A stretch of 64,000 nucleotides of DNA. It comes from an uncultured Eubacteriales bacterium (lineage in GTDB: Bacteria; Bacillota; Clostridia; Oscillospirales; Acutalibacteraceae). The position numbers and the translations under genes were made by a program. Of this stretch, positions 1-7,681 are shown one piece after another. Each line of letters opens with the position of its first letter. Position 1 is the stretch's first letter. The notes under the pieces are model-generated. The model was not told the origin of the DNA. It ran no database searches and saw only the letters and a list, made by a program, of their open reading frames with translations. The stretch is taken from positions 74,990 to 138,989 of the forward strand of contig CAKVAX010000004.1 of NCBI GenBank assembly GCA_934725425.1, given 5' to 3'.

Positions 1-540
1 TTCTCCTGAAGGAAGTCTAAGAAGTGCCATTCCATTTTCTTTAGCCATGAGCTGAGCCATATTTCCTGCTGCTCTTGCTAATTGAGCGCCTTTTCCCGGG
101 TAAAGTTCAACATTGTGAATAAAAGTACCAACAGGGATATTTACCAACGGAAGTGCGTTACCTGTTTTTATGTCAGCTGAAGGGCTGGCCAAAATTTCTT
201 GTCCAACTGTTAATCCGTGAGGAGCTGTAATGTATCTTTTCTCGCCGTCTTCGTATTGAATAAGCGCGATATGAGAAGAACGGTTTGGATCATATTCAAG
301 AGAAATAACTTTTCCGGGAACATCAAATTTTTGACGTTTAAAGTCAATTATACGATATTTTCTGCGATTGCCGCCGCCTCTGTGACGAACGGTTATACGT
401 CCATAGCTGTTACGTCCGGCCTTTTTATTTAAAGAACGAACCAAGCTTCTTTCAGGACCGTTTTTTGATAATTCTGAATAATCGGTTACCGACATATTTC
501 TTCTTGAAGGGGTAGTCGGTTTATAATTTTTTATTGCCAA
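1..540 (-). CDS. rplB: 50S ribosomal protein L2, N-terminal part (cut by window edge)
   Basis: Ribosomal protein L2 binds 23S rRNA near the peptidyl-transferase centre. The first 180 codons are in the window and the gene runs off the left edge. The translation opens MAIKNYKPTTPSRRNMSV and continues with the RHRGGGNRRKYR region typical of L2. The start codon is TTG at 540-538, preceded ten bases upstream by AAGGAG; no ATG start fits. It follows rplW in the S10 operon, but a small membrane-protein ORF lies between them, which is unusual. Confidence 0.96.
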   Translation of the reverse strand, partial: MAIKNYKPTTPSRRNMSVTDYSELSKNGPERSLVRSLNKKAGRNSYGRITVRHRGGGNRRKYRIIDFKRQKFDVPGKVISLEYDPNRSSHIALIQYEDGEKRYITAPHGLTVGQEILASPSADIKTGNALPLVNIPVGTFIHNVELYPGKGAQLARAAGNMAQLMAKENGMALLRLPSGE

Positions 541-601
541 TTATTTCACTCTCCTTAAAAATTTTAAGCTTTGCGGAGGCTGACTCCTCCTTACACTGCT
601 T

Positions 602-790
602 TTAATGTTTTGAAAAATATCCAACAATACTGAAAAAATTGAATATTATGATTATAAGATTCAGTATCAACAGAAAAAGATTATATCCGGGAGTGCCGAA
701 CCAGTAATATTTTAAGTTATTAAAAGAGATAATAATCAAAATAACCGATAAAACCACATCAACCAAAAACGAATAACTCATCATTTTCAT
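602..790 (-). CDS. Small two-helix membrane protein inside the S10 operon
   Basis: A 62-residue protein that I do not recognise. Start ATG at 790-788 is chosen because AAAGGA lies eight bases upstream; the frame is open a further 21 codons into the end of rplW. It has two hydrophobic helices (about residues 6-22 and 36-58) with an aromatic loop (YYWFGTPGYN) between, and a short FSKH tail. It sits between rplW and rplB, which are normally adjacent in bacteria, and is co-directional with them, so it should be co-transcribed with ribosomal proteins. The ribosome binding site and the fit of the frame between the neighbours support a real gene; a chance AT-rich ORF is the alternative. Confidence 0.6.
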   Translation of the reverse strand: MKMMSYSFLVDVVLSVILIIISFNNLKYYWFGTPGYNLFLLILNLIIIIFNFFSIVGYFSKH

Positions 791-836
791 TTGATAATTT
801 CCTTTCAAATTATCTTTTTCAATTTTAAAATATCTA

Positions 837-1127
837 CTAAACCATACCCTCAAAGAATTCGATAGATTTGCTATCTGGGGTCAAAGTAACATAAGCTTTT
901 TTCCAAGATGGAGTATATCCTCCGAATCTACCTTGGCGACGGAATTTGCCTCTAACTTTCAAAGTGTTTACTTTTAAAACTTTTACTTTGAAAATTTCTT
1001 CAACAGCTTTGGCAATTTCTATTTTTCCGGCATTTTTTGCTACTTTGAAGGTGTATTTTTTATTAGGCATTCCAAGCATTGTTTTTTCTGTAACGATAGG
1101 ACGAATTATAACGTCATGTGCCAACAT
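837..1127 (-). CDS. rplW: 50S ribosomal protein L23
   Basis: L23 binds 23S rRNA domain III at the polypeptide exit tunnel and docks trigger factor and SRP. The 96-residue length is normal. The N-terminus (HDVIIRPIVTEKTM) and the conserved GKFRRQGRFGGYTPSWKKAYVTL segment identify it. Its ATG overlaps the stop codon of rplD by one base (TAATG), so translation is probably coupled. Part of the S10 operon. Confidence 0.97.
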   Translation of the reverse strand: MLAHDVIIRPIVTEKTMLGMPNKKYTFKVAKNAGKIEIAKAVEEIFKVKVLKVNTLKVRGKFRRQGRFGGYTPSWKKAYVTLTPDSKSIEFFEGMV

Positions 1128-1753
1128 TATGCATACACCTCCTCAATTTTGCTGATTGCGCTCTTAACGATAACGAGTTTGCGAGCGTTTAAAATGTCAT
1201 ATACATTTAAAGTGTTTACTTGAGAAGTTTTTACTCCCGGAATGTTTCTTGAAGATTTGATGATTTTATCTTCGATTTCAGGTAAAACTACCAAAGATTT
1301 GCAATTTGCTCCGATTGCATCTAAAACATTTACCATTGATTTGGTTTTATATTCCGGCATTTCGAGAGAATCTAAAACGATAATTCCGTTATCTAAAACT
1401 TTGCTCGAAAAAGCGGATTTCATAGCTAAACGCTTAACTTTTTTATTAATAACATAACTATAATCACGTGGCTTTGGAGCAAAAACTATACCACCGTGTC
1501 TCCATTGAGGTGATCTTATAGAACCTTGTCTTGCATGGCCGGTTCCTTTTTGTCTCCATGGCTTCTTTCCGCCTCCCGAAACCTCTGCACGAGTCAACGC
1601 GCTTTGTGTTCCTTGGCGTTTATTTGCCAAATGATTTACAACTACATCATGCATAACAGATACGTTGGGTTCTATTCCAAAAATAGAATCAGATAATTCA
1701 ACTGTTCCTACTTCTTTACCTGTCATATCAAGTACTGCTACTTTAGGCATCAC
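1127..1753 (-). CDS. rplD: 50S ribosomal protein L4
   Basis: L4 binds 23S rRNA and lines the exit tunnel; in some bacteria it also represses the S10 operon. Length 208 residues is normal. The extended loop with GGGKKPWRQKGTGHARQGS (residues about 62-80) followed by RSPQWRHGG is the signature of the family. AGGAGG lies just upstream of the ATG. It lies 13 bases after rplC and overlaps rplW by one base. Confidence 0.97.
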   Translation of the reverse strand: MMPKVAVLDMTGKEVGTVELSDSIFGIEPNVSVMHDVVVNHLANKRQGTQSALTRAEVSGGGKKPWRQKGTGHARQGSIRSPQWRHGGIVFAPKPRDYSYVINKKVKRLAMKSAFSSKVLDNGIIVLDSLEMPEYKTKSMVNVLDAIGANCKSLVVLPEIEDKIIKSSRNIPGVKTSQVNTLNVYDILNARKLVIVKSAISKIEEVYA

Positions 1754-1766
1754 AATTCCTCCTTCC

Positions 1767-2399
1767 TTATGCTTTAACGCTGTCGCGAATAAGTACTATG
1801 CCGCCATTTGGACCCGGCACTGCACCTTTGATTGCGATTAAATTGTTTTCTGAATCGATTTTAGCAATTTTTAAATTTTGAACTGTAACTCTTTCAGCGC
1901 CAAGATGTCCTGCCATTTTTTTGCCTTTAAATACTCTTGAAGGGTCAGAACATGCCCCGATAGAACCACCTTTACGAACTGTAGGACCTGTACCATGAGT
2001 TTCTTTAAGTCTTCTAAAATTCCAGCGTTTAATTACACCGGCGTATCCTTTACCTTTGCTGGTACCTATAACATCTACTTTTTCGCCGTTTTCAAAGATA
2101 TCAGCTTTAATAATATCACCGACATTATAAGCCGAAATATCGTCAAAGCGACATTCTTTAAGAACTTTTTTAGGTGCTACGTCAGATTTGTCAAAATGTC
2201 CTTTCATAGGTTTGTTGACAAGTTTAGGTCTTACGTCCCCATATCCTATCTGAACAGCGTTATATCCGTCGGTTTCCACTGTTTTCTTTTGAGAAATAAC
2301 ACATGGACCTGCTTCAACAACTGTTACCGGAATAACTTTGCCGTTTTCGTTAAAGATTTGGGTCATTCCTACTTTTTTACCGATAATTGCCTTTTTCAT
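1767..2399 (-). CDS. rplC: 50S ribosomal protein L3
   Basis: L3 is an early-assembly 23S rRNA-binding protein close to the peptidyl-transferase centre. The 210-residue product opens MKKAIIGKKVGMTQIFNENG and has the conserved loop around GTGPTVRKGGSIGACSDPSR followed by KGKKMAGHLG. A good AGGAGG ribosome binding site precedes the ATG. It lies between rpsJ and rplD as in other Firmicutes. Confidence 0.97.
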   Translation of the reverse strand: MKKAIIGKKVGMTQIFNENGKVIPVTVVEAGPCVISQKKTVETDGYNAVQIGYGDVRPKLVNKPMKGHFDKSDVAPKKVLKECRFDDISAYNVGDIIKADIFENGEKVDVIGTSKGKGYAGVIKRWNFRRLKETHGTGPTVRKGGSIGACSDPSRVFKGKKMAGHLGAERVTVQNLKIAKIDSENNLIAIKGAVPGPNGGIVLIRDSVKA

Positions 2400-2473
2400 A
2401 AACTTTTTCCTCCTATTTAGGTTATTGGTTAACCTTTCTCAGGCTAACATGACCTCGGCTGCACGTCCGTTGA

Positions 2474-2785
2474 TTAGAGTTTTATCTCTATTTCAACACC
2501 TGCAGGGAGCTCAAGATTCATCAGAGAATCAACTGTTTTGTTTGATGGTTTCAAAATGTCGATAAGTCTCTTATGAGTTCTCATTTCAAATTGCTCACGG
2601 CTATCTTTGTTAACGTGAACTGAACGGAGAATTGTTACGACTTGCTTTTCAGTTGGTAGCGGCACTGGACCTGATACCTTCGAACCCGTTCTTGAAGCAG
2701 TTTGAATGATTTTTTGAGATGCTGCATCAACAAGTTTTACATCATAACCTTTGATTCTGATTCTGATTTTTTCTTTGACTGCCAT
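2474..2785 (-). CDS. rpsJ: 30S ribosomal protein S10
   Basis: S10 is a small-subunit head protein, and as NusE it joins antitermination complexes. The 103-residue product has IRIRIKGYDVKLVD near the start and the GPVPLPTEKQVVTILRS loop and EMRTHKRLIDI segment typical of S10. It is the first gene of the operon here, with AAGGAGGCGA upstream of the ATG and a long leader before it. Confidence 0.97.
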   Translation of the reverse strand: MAVKEKIRIRIKGYDVKLVDAASQKIIQTASRTGSKVSGPVPLPTEKQVVTILRSVHVNKDSREQFEMRTHKRLIDILKPSNKTVDSLMNLELPAGVEIEIKL

Positions 2786-3062
2786 TAAATCGCCTCCTTA
2801 CATCATTAGTGGTGGGCGGCTCTTTTAAATTATCAACTCGCCCGGGTGTTTCACGTTTTCATTAAATAAAAACGGATAAACTACATAGTTTAACCCGGTT
2901 AATTTAAAAGTATTTGATTTCAACACAAATTTCATAACATTATGTAATTTAGGTTAAAAAATCTCAGAACTTTCGCCCGGTTTAAAATCGGACATACTCC
3001 ACGGAAAAACCGACCTATAAGTCGCAACCTCCCGCTTCAACGCATATCATTTGCAGTCGTAC
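2786..3062 (-). promoter_or_regulatory. Long 5' leader of the S10 operon
   Basis: About 275 bases lie between the predicted transcription start (near 3062) and rpsJ. No ORF is visible. The RNA can form several local stems, for example around GGGAGGTTGCGACTTA (about 3014-3030) and a stem made from AACTATGTAGTT (about 2880-2891). A leader of this length suggests ribosomal-protein feedback control of the operon, but I do not recognise a named leader family. Confidence 0.4.
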
Positions 3063-3068
3063 CGTTTT

Positions 3069-3097
3069 ATATTACCATATTAATTAGTAAAAATCAA
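3069..3097 (-). promoter_or_regulatory. Predicted sigma-A promoter of the S10 operon
   Basis: On the minus strand TTGATT (3097-3092) and TAATAT (3074-3069) are separated by exactly 17 bases, directed toward rpsJ. This is the only good promoter-like pair in the gap between the translocase gene and rpsJ. Confidence 0.5.
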
Positions 3098-3119
3098 GAC
3101 TTTTTCTTAATTTTTAGCA

Positions 3120-3154
3120 ATAAAAATAGCAGCTGCTATAATGCAACCGCTATT
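3120..3154 (-). terminator. Intrinsic terminator after the ATP translocase gene
   Basis: A 12-base-pair stem (3125-3136 with 3143-3154, two G-T wobbles, six-base loop) lies directly downstream of the translocase stop codon and is followed on the minus strand by a run of T (TTTTTATT). Confidence 0.7.
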
Positions 3155-3172
3155 TATATTAATACTAGACTA

Positions 3173-4693
3173 TTAAGCTTCTTTTTCTTTGCTTTGTTCA
3201 GCAATTTTAGCTTCATATTTTTTGCTAAGTCCGCAAACTGAAGCAATCCATCCTACTACAGTTACTGCGAAAAGCGGAACAACTGTGTAGAGGTGAGCTG
3301 ATACTTTGCTTCCTACTGCTACGATATTGGTTAAAATGTAGATAATTGTGGAAGCGCCTGCTTTACCTGCACGGCCACCGATAACTTCAACTGCTGCTTG
3401 ACCTTTTGTCTTAGTTTCATCATCAAGAGGTCTGTAAGCCATATTTTTTGTCGAATCGAACAAGCAATATTTGATGCTCTTTACTAATGCATCTACGAAA
3501 AGTCCTACCCATATTGCCATCATTGGAACTGAAAGACCAAAAATTTCTTTTCCGCCATTCTTTCCGTAAAGTATAAGTGCATAGAATATTCCGCCAAGTG
3601 TTAACATAACGATTGGGGTAATAACTGCTGATATTTTCCAGCTGAATTTTCTAAGAATGTATGTGCTTAAAAGTGATGTACAGATTGTAAATATACCTGT
3701 TGCGATAGAAAGTATACCCATCATTTGTGCATATTCATTTGGACCTGCAAGGTTAGCTCTCATTTGTTCTTTCCAAATTACTTCTGTGAAGTTAATTGAA
3801 ACACCGTAAGCGATTACCAATACTGCAATCAATCCAATGTAAGGTGAAGTAAATAGAATTTTGATACCTTCTCCGATACCAACTTTTGCTTTTTTCTTTT
3901 TAGTTTTAACTTCGGAAGGATCATAAAATCTTGGATCTTTAAGAATTACTGCGTTGATGTAATAGAAAATTCCCATTGTTACGAAAGCAAACAAAATACA
4001 AAGACCAACAAGGATTCTTACGTTTCTATCAAATTCAGCGCCTTTAGCATTAGACATAGTTCTCAAGATTCCGCCTGAGAGAATAACACCCATATTTGCA
4101 ATCATAGCATAAAGTCCGTAGAATCTCTTAACTTCGCTCTTTTTGGTTACTTGGTTTGCAAACTGCCAGAAGAGTGAAGAAATTGCGATTGTTCCCCAAA
4201 TTTCAGAGAAAACATAAAACAATGTGTAAGACCAGTTAGTAAGGCAAGGGATTATGAAATAGAAAACTCCCGGCCAAGAAGCTTGCATTTGTTTTACTGT
4301 TTCAGCGCTTGCATGTAAACTTGAAGCATTCGGGAACAAAACAAAAAGGAAGATTACATAAAATAGCGCAAAAATCGATACCATTATGTAAAATGTTTTA
4401 TAGCTGCCGAACTTACTTATTAAATATGAGAACAACATAACTACTAAAAATGCAGCAGGCATAACGAACCAAAGTTTAAGAACCGGGAAAAGTTCGGTAC
4501 CTCCGCAAACAGCGTATTTTTGAATAAATACGTCTTTAAGATCTCTTACCATTGTATAAACGAAGAGAATGAAGAACATCAAAAAGCTCATTGGTAAGAA
4601 CTTTTTCATTTCGTAGCCGTGTATTGGCCACAAAGCCGATCTGAGTGGGCTAAACTCTTTTTGTGCAGAACCTGTAGGTTGTGCATCATTCAT
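3173..4693 (-). CDS. tlc: ADP/ATP translocase (Tlc/NTT family nucleotide transporter)
   Basis: A 506-residue integral membrane carrier of the non-mitochondrial ATP/ADP antiporter family, which in intracellular bacteria exchanges host ATP for bacterial ADP. The N-terminal signature is clear: RSALWPIHGYEMKKFLPM (about residues 18-35), then FFILFVYTMVRDLKD, matching the family hallmark FFILFNYT-RDTKD. About eleven to twelve hydrophobic segments follow, with a charged cytoplasmic loop KTKKKKAKVG near residue 265. The length is typical for single-domain bacterial members. The gene is monocistronic, with its own promoter and terminator. Transport direction and substrate (ATP/ADP or broader nucleotides) cannot be read from the sequence. 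Such carriers are rare in Firmicutes and imply a nucleotide-rich, intracellular habitat. Confidence 0.95.
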   Translation of the reverse strand: MNDAQPTGSAQKEFSPLRSALWPIHGYEMKKFLPMSFLMFFILFVYTMVRDLKDVFIQKYAVCGGTELFPVLKLWFVMPAAFLVVMLFSYLISKFGSYKTFYIMVSIFALFYVIFLFVLFPNASSLHASAETVKQMQASWPGVFYFIIPCLTNWSYTLFYVFSEIWGTIAISSLFWQFANQVTKKSEVKRFYGLYAMIANMGVILSGGILRTMSNAKGAEFDRNVRILVGLCILFAFVTMGIFYYINAVILKDPRFYDPSEVKTKKKKAKVGIGEGIKILFTSPYIGLIAVLVIAYGVSINFTEVIWKEQMRANLAGPNEYAQMMGILSIATGIFTICTSLLSTYILRKFSWKISAVITPIVMLTLGGIFYALILYGKNGGKEIFGLSVPMMAIWVGLFVDALVKSIKYCLFDSTKNMAYRPLDDETKTKGQAAVEVIGGRAGKAGASTIIYILTNIVAVGSKVSAHLYTVVPLFAVTVVGWIASVCGLSKKYEAKIAEQSKEKEA

Positions 4694-4733
4694 AGATCAT
4701 CCAATCCTTTCATATAATATTATTTACTTATAT

Positions 4734-4762
4734 ATTATAACTGCTATTTTTGAAATTGTAAA
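4734..4762 (-). promoter_or_regulatory. Predicted promoter of the ATP translocase gene
   Basis: TTTACA (4762-4757) and TATAAT (4739-4734) on the minus strand have a 17-base spacer. The TTTACAATTT start and TTATAATA end match the promoters in front of the secreted-protein array at 35-40 kb. Confidence 0.6.
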
Positions 4763-4891
4763 TAACTAAATTTAAATAAATTCAATAAATTTGATTAAAA
4801 AATTTATTTTTTTACACTTATTTCCAATTATTAATTAAAAATTCAATTAATATCAATGTATGCTGTTATTTTGCAAATATATTTCTAAATT

Positions 4892-5881
4892 TTAAACATT
4901 TTGAAAATGAAGTTTATGTTTTAAAGCATAATTTTCTGAATTACTTCCGCTGTGGCCTTTAATAGTTACATCCGAACAATTTTCGAAAATTTTATGACCA
5001 AATGCAATATTATTCGACAAAATCGAAATTTCTTTTAAATTTTTGCATCCACAAAAAGCGCTGTTGCCGATTGCTGTGAGATTTTCTGTGGTATTAAATT
5101 TTTCCAATGATTCACAATTTGAAAAGGCATATGCTCTAATTTTTTTAATAGAATCTCCAAAATTAACTATTTTTAAATTTTCACAACCGTAAAATGCTGC
5201 TTCATCAATGTATTTTAAATTATCTCCCGCACAAATTTCTTCTATTTTTTTGCAATCATAAAATGCGCATTCTTTGATTGTTATCACGGTGTCCGGAATC
5301 GTAATTTTTCCTTTTCTGTCTAAAGGGCACGTCACCAAAGCAGTTCCGTCTTTTGTGAACATTATACCATCAACTGATTTAAAACATTTATTTTTAGGAT
5401 TTATTTCTATATTTTTTAAAGAACGACATCCACACATTGACAGCTCCATTATATTGGTAACAGCTGGACCTATATAAATTTTTTCCACACTTTCACAAGA
5501 GCCGAAAGCCAATCTTCCGAGGGTAGTAAGCGATTCCGGCAAAGTAACTTCCTTCAAACCTGAACAGCCGTAAAAAGCGTAATCATCTATACAGGTTATT
5601 TTTTTTGAAAATAAAATTTCTTCAATCTCACTGTGCCCCGAAAAAGCTCCGCAATTTATTTTTTTTACATTTTTTGGAATTATAACTTTAGCAGCATTTC
5701 CTGTGTAAGAGACAAGTTCTCCGGAATCGTTTATAGAAAACTCAGAATTTTGAGATTTTTCAACAGAATTTTTATTATTAATTTCAACGGCTGAAATATT
5801 TACAGCAGATGCCGCAGCCCCAAAAACAATTAAAACAGCGAATATTTTTGTAATTTTTAGAATCTTTTTCATAAACAACAT
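4892..5881 (-). CDS. Secreted BspA-type leucine-rich-repeat protein
   Basis: A 329-residue exported protein. The start at 5881 is chosen because GGAGG lies eight bases upstream. The N-terminus has a signal peptide: a lysine-rich stretch, a hydrophobic core (IFAVLIVFGAAASAV) and a likely cut around residues 24-33. From about residue 75 on there are some nine or ten imperfect 22-23-residue repeats of the LRR_5/BspA kind, seen as repeated 'I-x-x-x-AFYGC-x-x-L' units. The last element (VTIKGHSGSNSENYALKHK) is the usual closing motif of these repeats. BspA-like proteins mediate binding to host cells or matrix, and are common in gut and protist-associated microbes. No cell-wall anchor is visible, so it is probably released or loosely attached. 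Confidence 0.85.
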   Translation of the reverse strand: MLFMKKILKITKIFAVLIVFGAAASAVNISAVEINNKNSVEKSQNSEFSINDSGELVSYTGNAAKVIIPKNVKKINCGAFSGHSEIEEILFSKKITCIDDYAFYGCSGLKEVTLPESLTTLGRLAFGSCESVEKIYIGPAVTNIMELSMCGCRSLKNIEINPKNKCFKSVDGIMFTKDGTALVTCPLDRKGKITIPDTVITIKECAFYDCKKIEEICAGDNLKYIDEAAFYGCENLKIVNFGDSIKKIRAYAFSNCESLEKFNTTENLTAIGNSAFCGCKNLKEISILSNNIAFGHKIFENCSDVTIKGHSGSNSENYALKHKLHFQNV

Positions 5882-5966
5882 CTTCATGTCCTCCAAGTTT
5901 TTAAGCATATTTATTTAGATATCCTAAATTTTACCATAATATGCCTATTCAAGTCAATCAAAAGTA

Positions 5967-7664
5967 TCATTTACTCGCTTTAAAACTGTCTTTCAGTCCT
6001 ACGCTCCTGTTAAACACCAAATTTCCGCCATTTGACGCTTCTTTATCAAGGCAAAAATATCCTGTTCTCATGAATTGATATGAGCTTCCGAGCACTGCGG
6101 TTTTTAGATAATTTTCCAGCTTGCAATTTTTCAATACCTTCAATGAATCAGGGTTTAAAACTTTCATGAAATCGCCCTCGGATTCGGGGTCGGAAACAGA
6201 GAATAAATTATCGTAAAGATTTATCGTTGCATCAACCGCGGTATTAACGTCCACCCAGTGAATTGTGCTCTTAATTTTTCTTCCGTCCTGAGTATTGCCG
6301 CCTCTGGAGTTTTCGTCGTACTCGCAATAAACTTCGAGCACATTCCCGTCGGAATCTTTTTTGTAGCCGGTGCATTTTACAACATAGGCGGACTTTAAGC
6401 GGACTTCGTTGCCCGGAAATAATCTGAAATATTTTTTGGCAGGTTCTTCCATGAAATCTTCTGCCTCGATATAAACTTCCCTGGAAAAGCTTACACTATG
6501 AGTTCCTGCGGAGGAGTCGTTGGGGTTATTTTCTATTTCAAACACTTCGGTTTTTGCCTGCGGATAATTTATAATTACAAGTTTAATGGGGTTCAAAACG
6601 CCCATTACACGTGTTGCATTAAGGTTTAAATCTTCACGCAAACAATGCTCCAAAAAGGCATATTCAACGGTGCTTATAACCTTGGAAACACCTATTCTTT
6701 CGCAGAAATTTCGAATTGATGCAGGAGTGTAGCCACGACGTCTAAGACCACAAATCGTCGGAAGTCGGGGGTCATCCCAACCGGAAACAACACCTTCTTC
6801 GACAAGCTTTCTGAGTTTACGCTTGCTCATAACCGTGTTATTTATGTTAAGTCTTGCAAACTCGATTTGACGGGGCTTTTGCGGCAATTCGGAATTATTA
6901 ACAACCCAATCGTAAAGCGGTCTGTGATCTTCAAATTCGAGAGAACACAAAGAATGAGTAATGCCCTCCATGGCGTCTTCAATGGGGTGAGCATAATCAT
7001 ACATGGGGTAAATGCACCACTTATCTCCTGTACGATGATGCGAAGAATGATTTATTCTGTAAATAACGGGGTCGCGCATGTTGAAATTACCTGAACTCAA
7101 ATCAATTTTGGCTCTTAACGTCATTTTTCCGTCAGGGAATTCTCCGTTTTTCATTCTTTTGAAAAGTTCGAGGCTTTCACTTGAAGGTCTGTCTCTGTAT
7201 GGACTTTTTGCAGGCGTGGAAGCATCTCCGCGGTTAGATTTAACTTCTTCGGGAGTGAGTTCACAAACGTAAGCGAGACCCTTTTCAATAAGCTTGCAAG
7301 CGTTTTCATACATAACATCGAAATACTCTGAAGCGTAGTAAAATCTGTCCTCCCAGTCGAAGCCAAGCCACTTTACATCTTCTTTTATGGAATCGACATA
7401 CTCAACATCCTCTTTTGAAGGATTGGTATCGTCCATTCTCAGATTGCATTTTCCGGAAAATTTTTTGGCAGCTCCGAAATCAATACATATCGCCTTTGCA
7501 TGGCCTATGTGCAAATATCCGTTAGGCTCGGGCGGAAATCTTGTGTGAACGTCTTCGTGAGCGAATCTTCCACCTTCGGAAATATCTTTTTTGATGGCTT
7601 CAAAAATAAAATTTCCCGCTAAATCATTTTCTTGTTTATCTAAATTTATTTCATTTTTTTCCAT
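5967..7664 (-). CDS. glnS: Glutaminyl-tRNA synthetase
   Basis: Class I aminoacyl-tRNA synthetase charging tRNA-Gln directly with glutamine. The 565-residue product has the HIGH motif in PEPNGYLHIGHAK (about residue 44-56), the GlnRS-specific MDDTNPSKE segment, and the KMSKS-type loop VMSKRKL. The C-terminal anticodon-binding beta-barrel part is complete, including SSYQFMRTGYFCLD near the end. Most Firmicutes lack GlnRS and make Gln-tRNA by amidation, but several Clostridia have it. It lies 17 bases after gltX, so both glutamate-family synthetases are co-transcribed. Confidence 0.96.
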   Translation of the reverse strand: MEKNEINLDKQENDLAGNFIFEAIKKDISEGGRFAHEDVHTRFPPEPNGYLHIGHAKAICIDFGAAKKFSGKCNLRMDDTNPSKEDVEYVDSIKEDVKWLGFDWEDRFYYASEYFDVMYENACKLIEKGLAYVCELTPEEVKSNRGDASTPAKSPYRDRPSSESLELFKRMKNGEFPDGKMTLRAKIDLSSGNFNMRDPVIYRINHSSHHRTGDKWCIYPMYDYAHPIEDAMEGITHSLCSLEFEDHRPLYDWVVNNSELPQKPRQIEFARLNINNTVMSKRKLRKLVEEGVVSGWDDPRLPTICGLRRRGYTPASIRNFCERIGVSKVISTVEYAFLEHCLREDLNLNATRVMGVLNPIKLVIINYPQAKTEVFEIENNPNDSSAGTHSVSFSREVYIEAEDFMEEPAKKYFRLFPGNEVRLKSAYVVKCTGYKKDSDGNVLEVYCEYDENSRGGNTQDGRKIKSTIHWVDVNTAVDATINLYDNLFSVSDPESEGDFMKVLNPDSLKVLKNCKLENYLKTAVLGSSYQFMRTGYFCLDKEASNGGNLVFNRSVGLKDSFKASK

Positions 7665-7681
7665 ATTTTTAACTCCTTATA

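Noticed and set aside
1995..2565. Plus-strand ORFs opposite rplC and rpsJ
   Set aside because: Antisense shadows of well-identified ribosomal protein genes.
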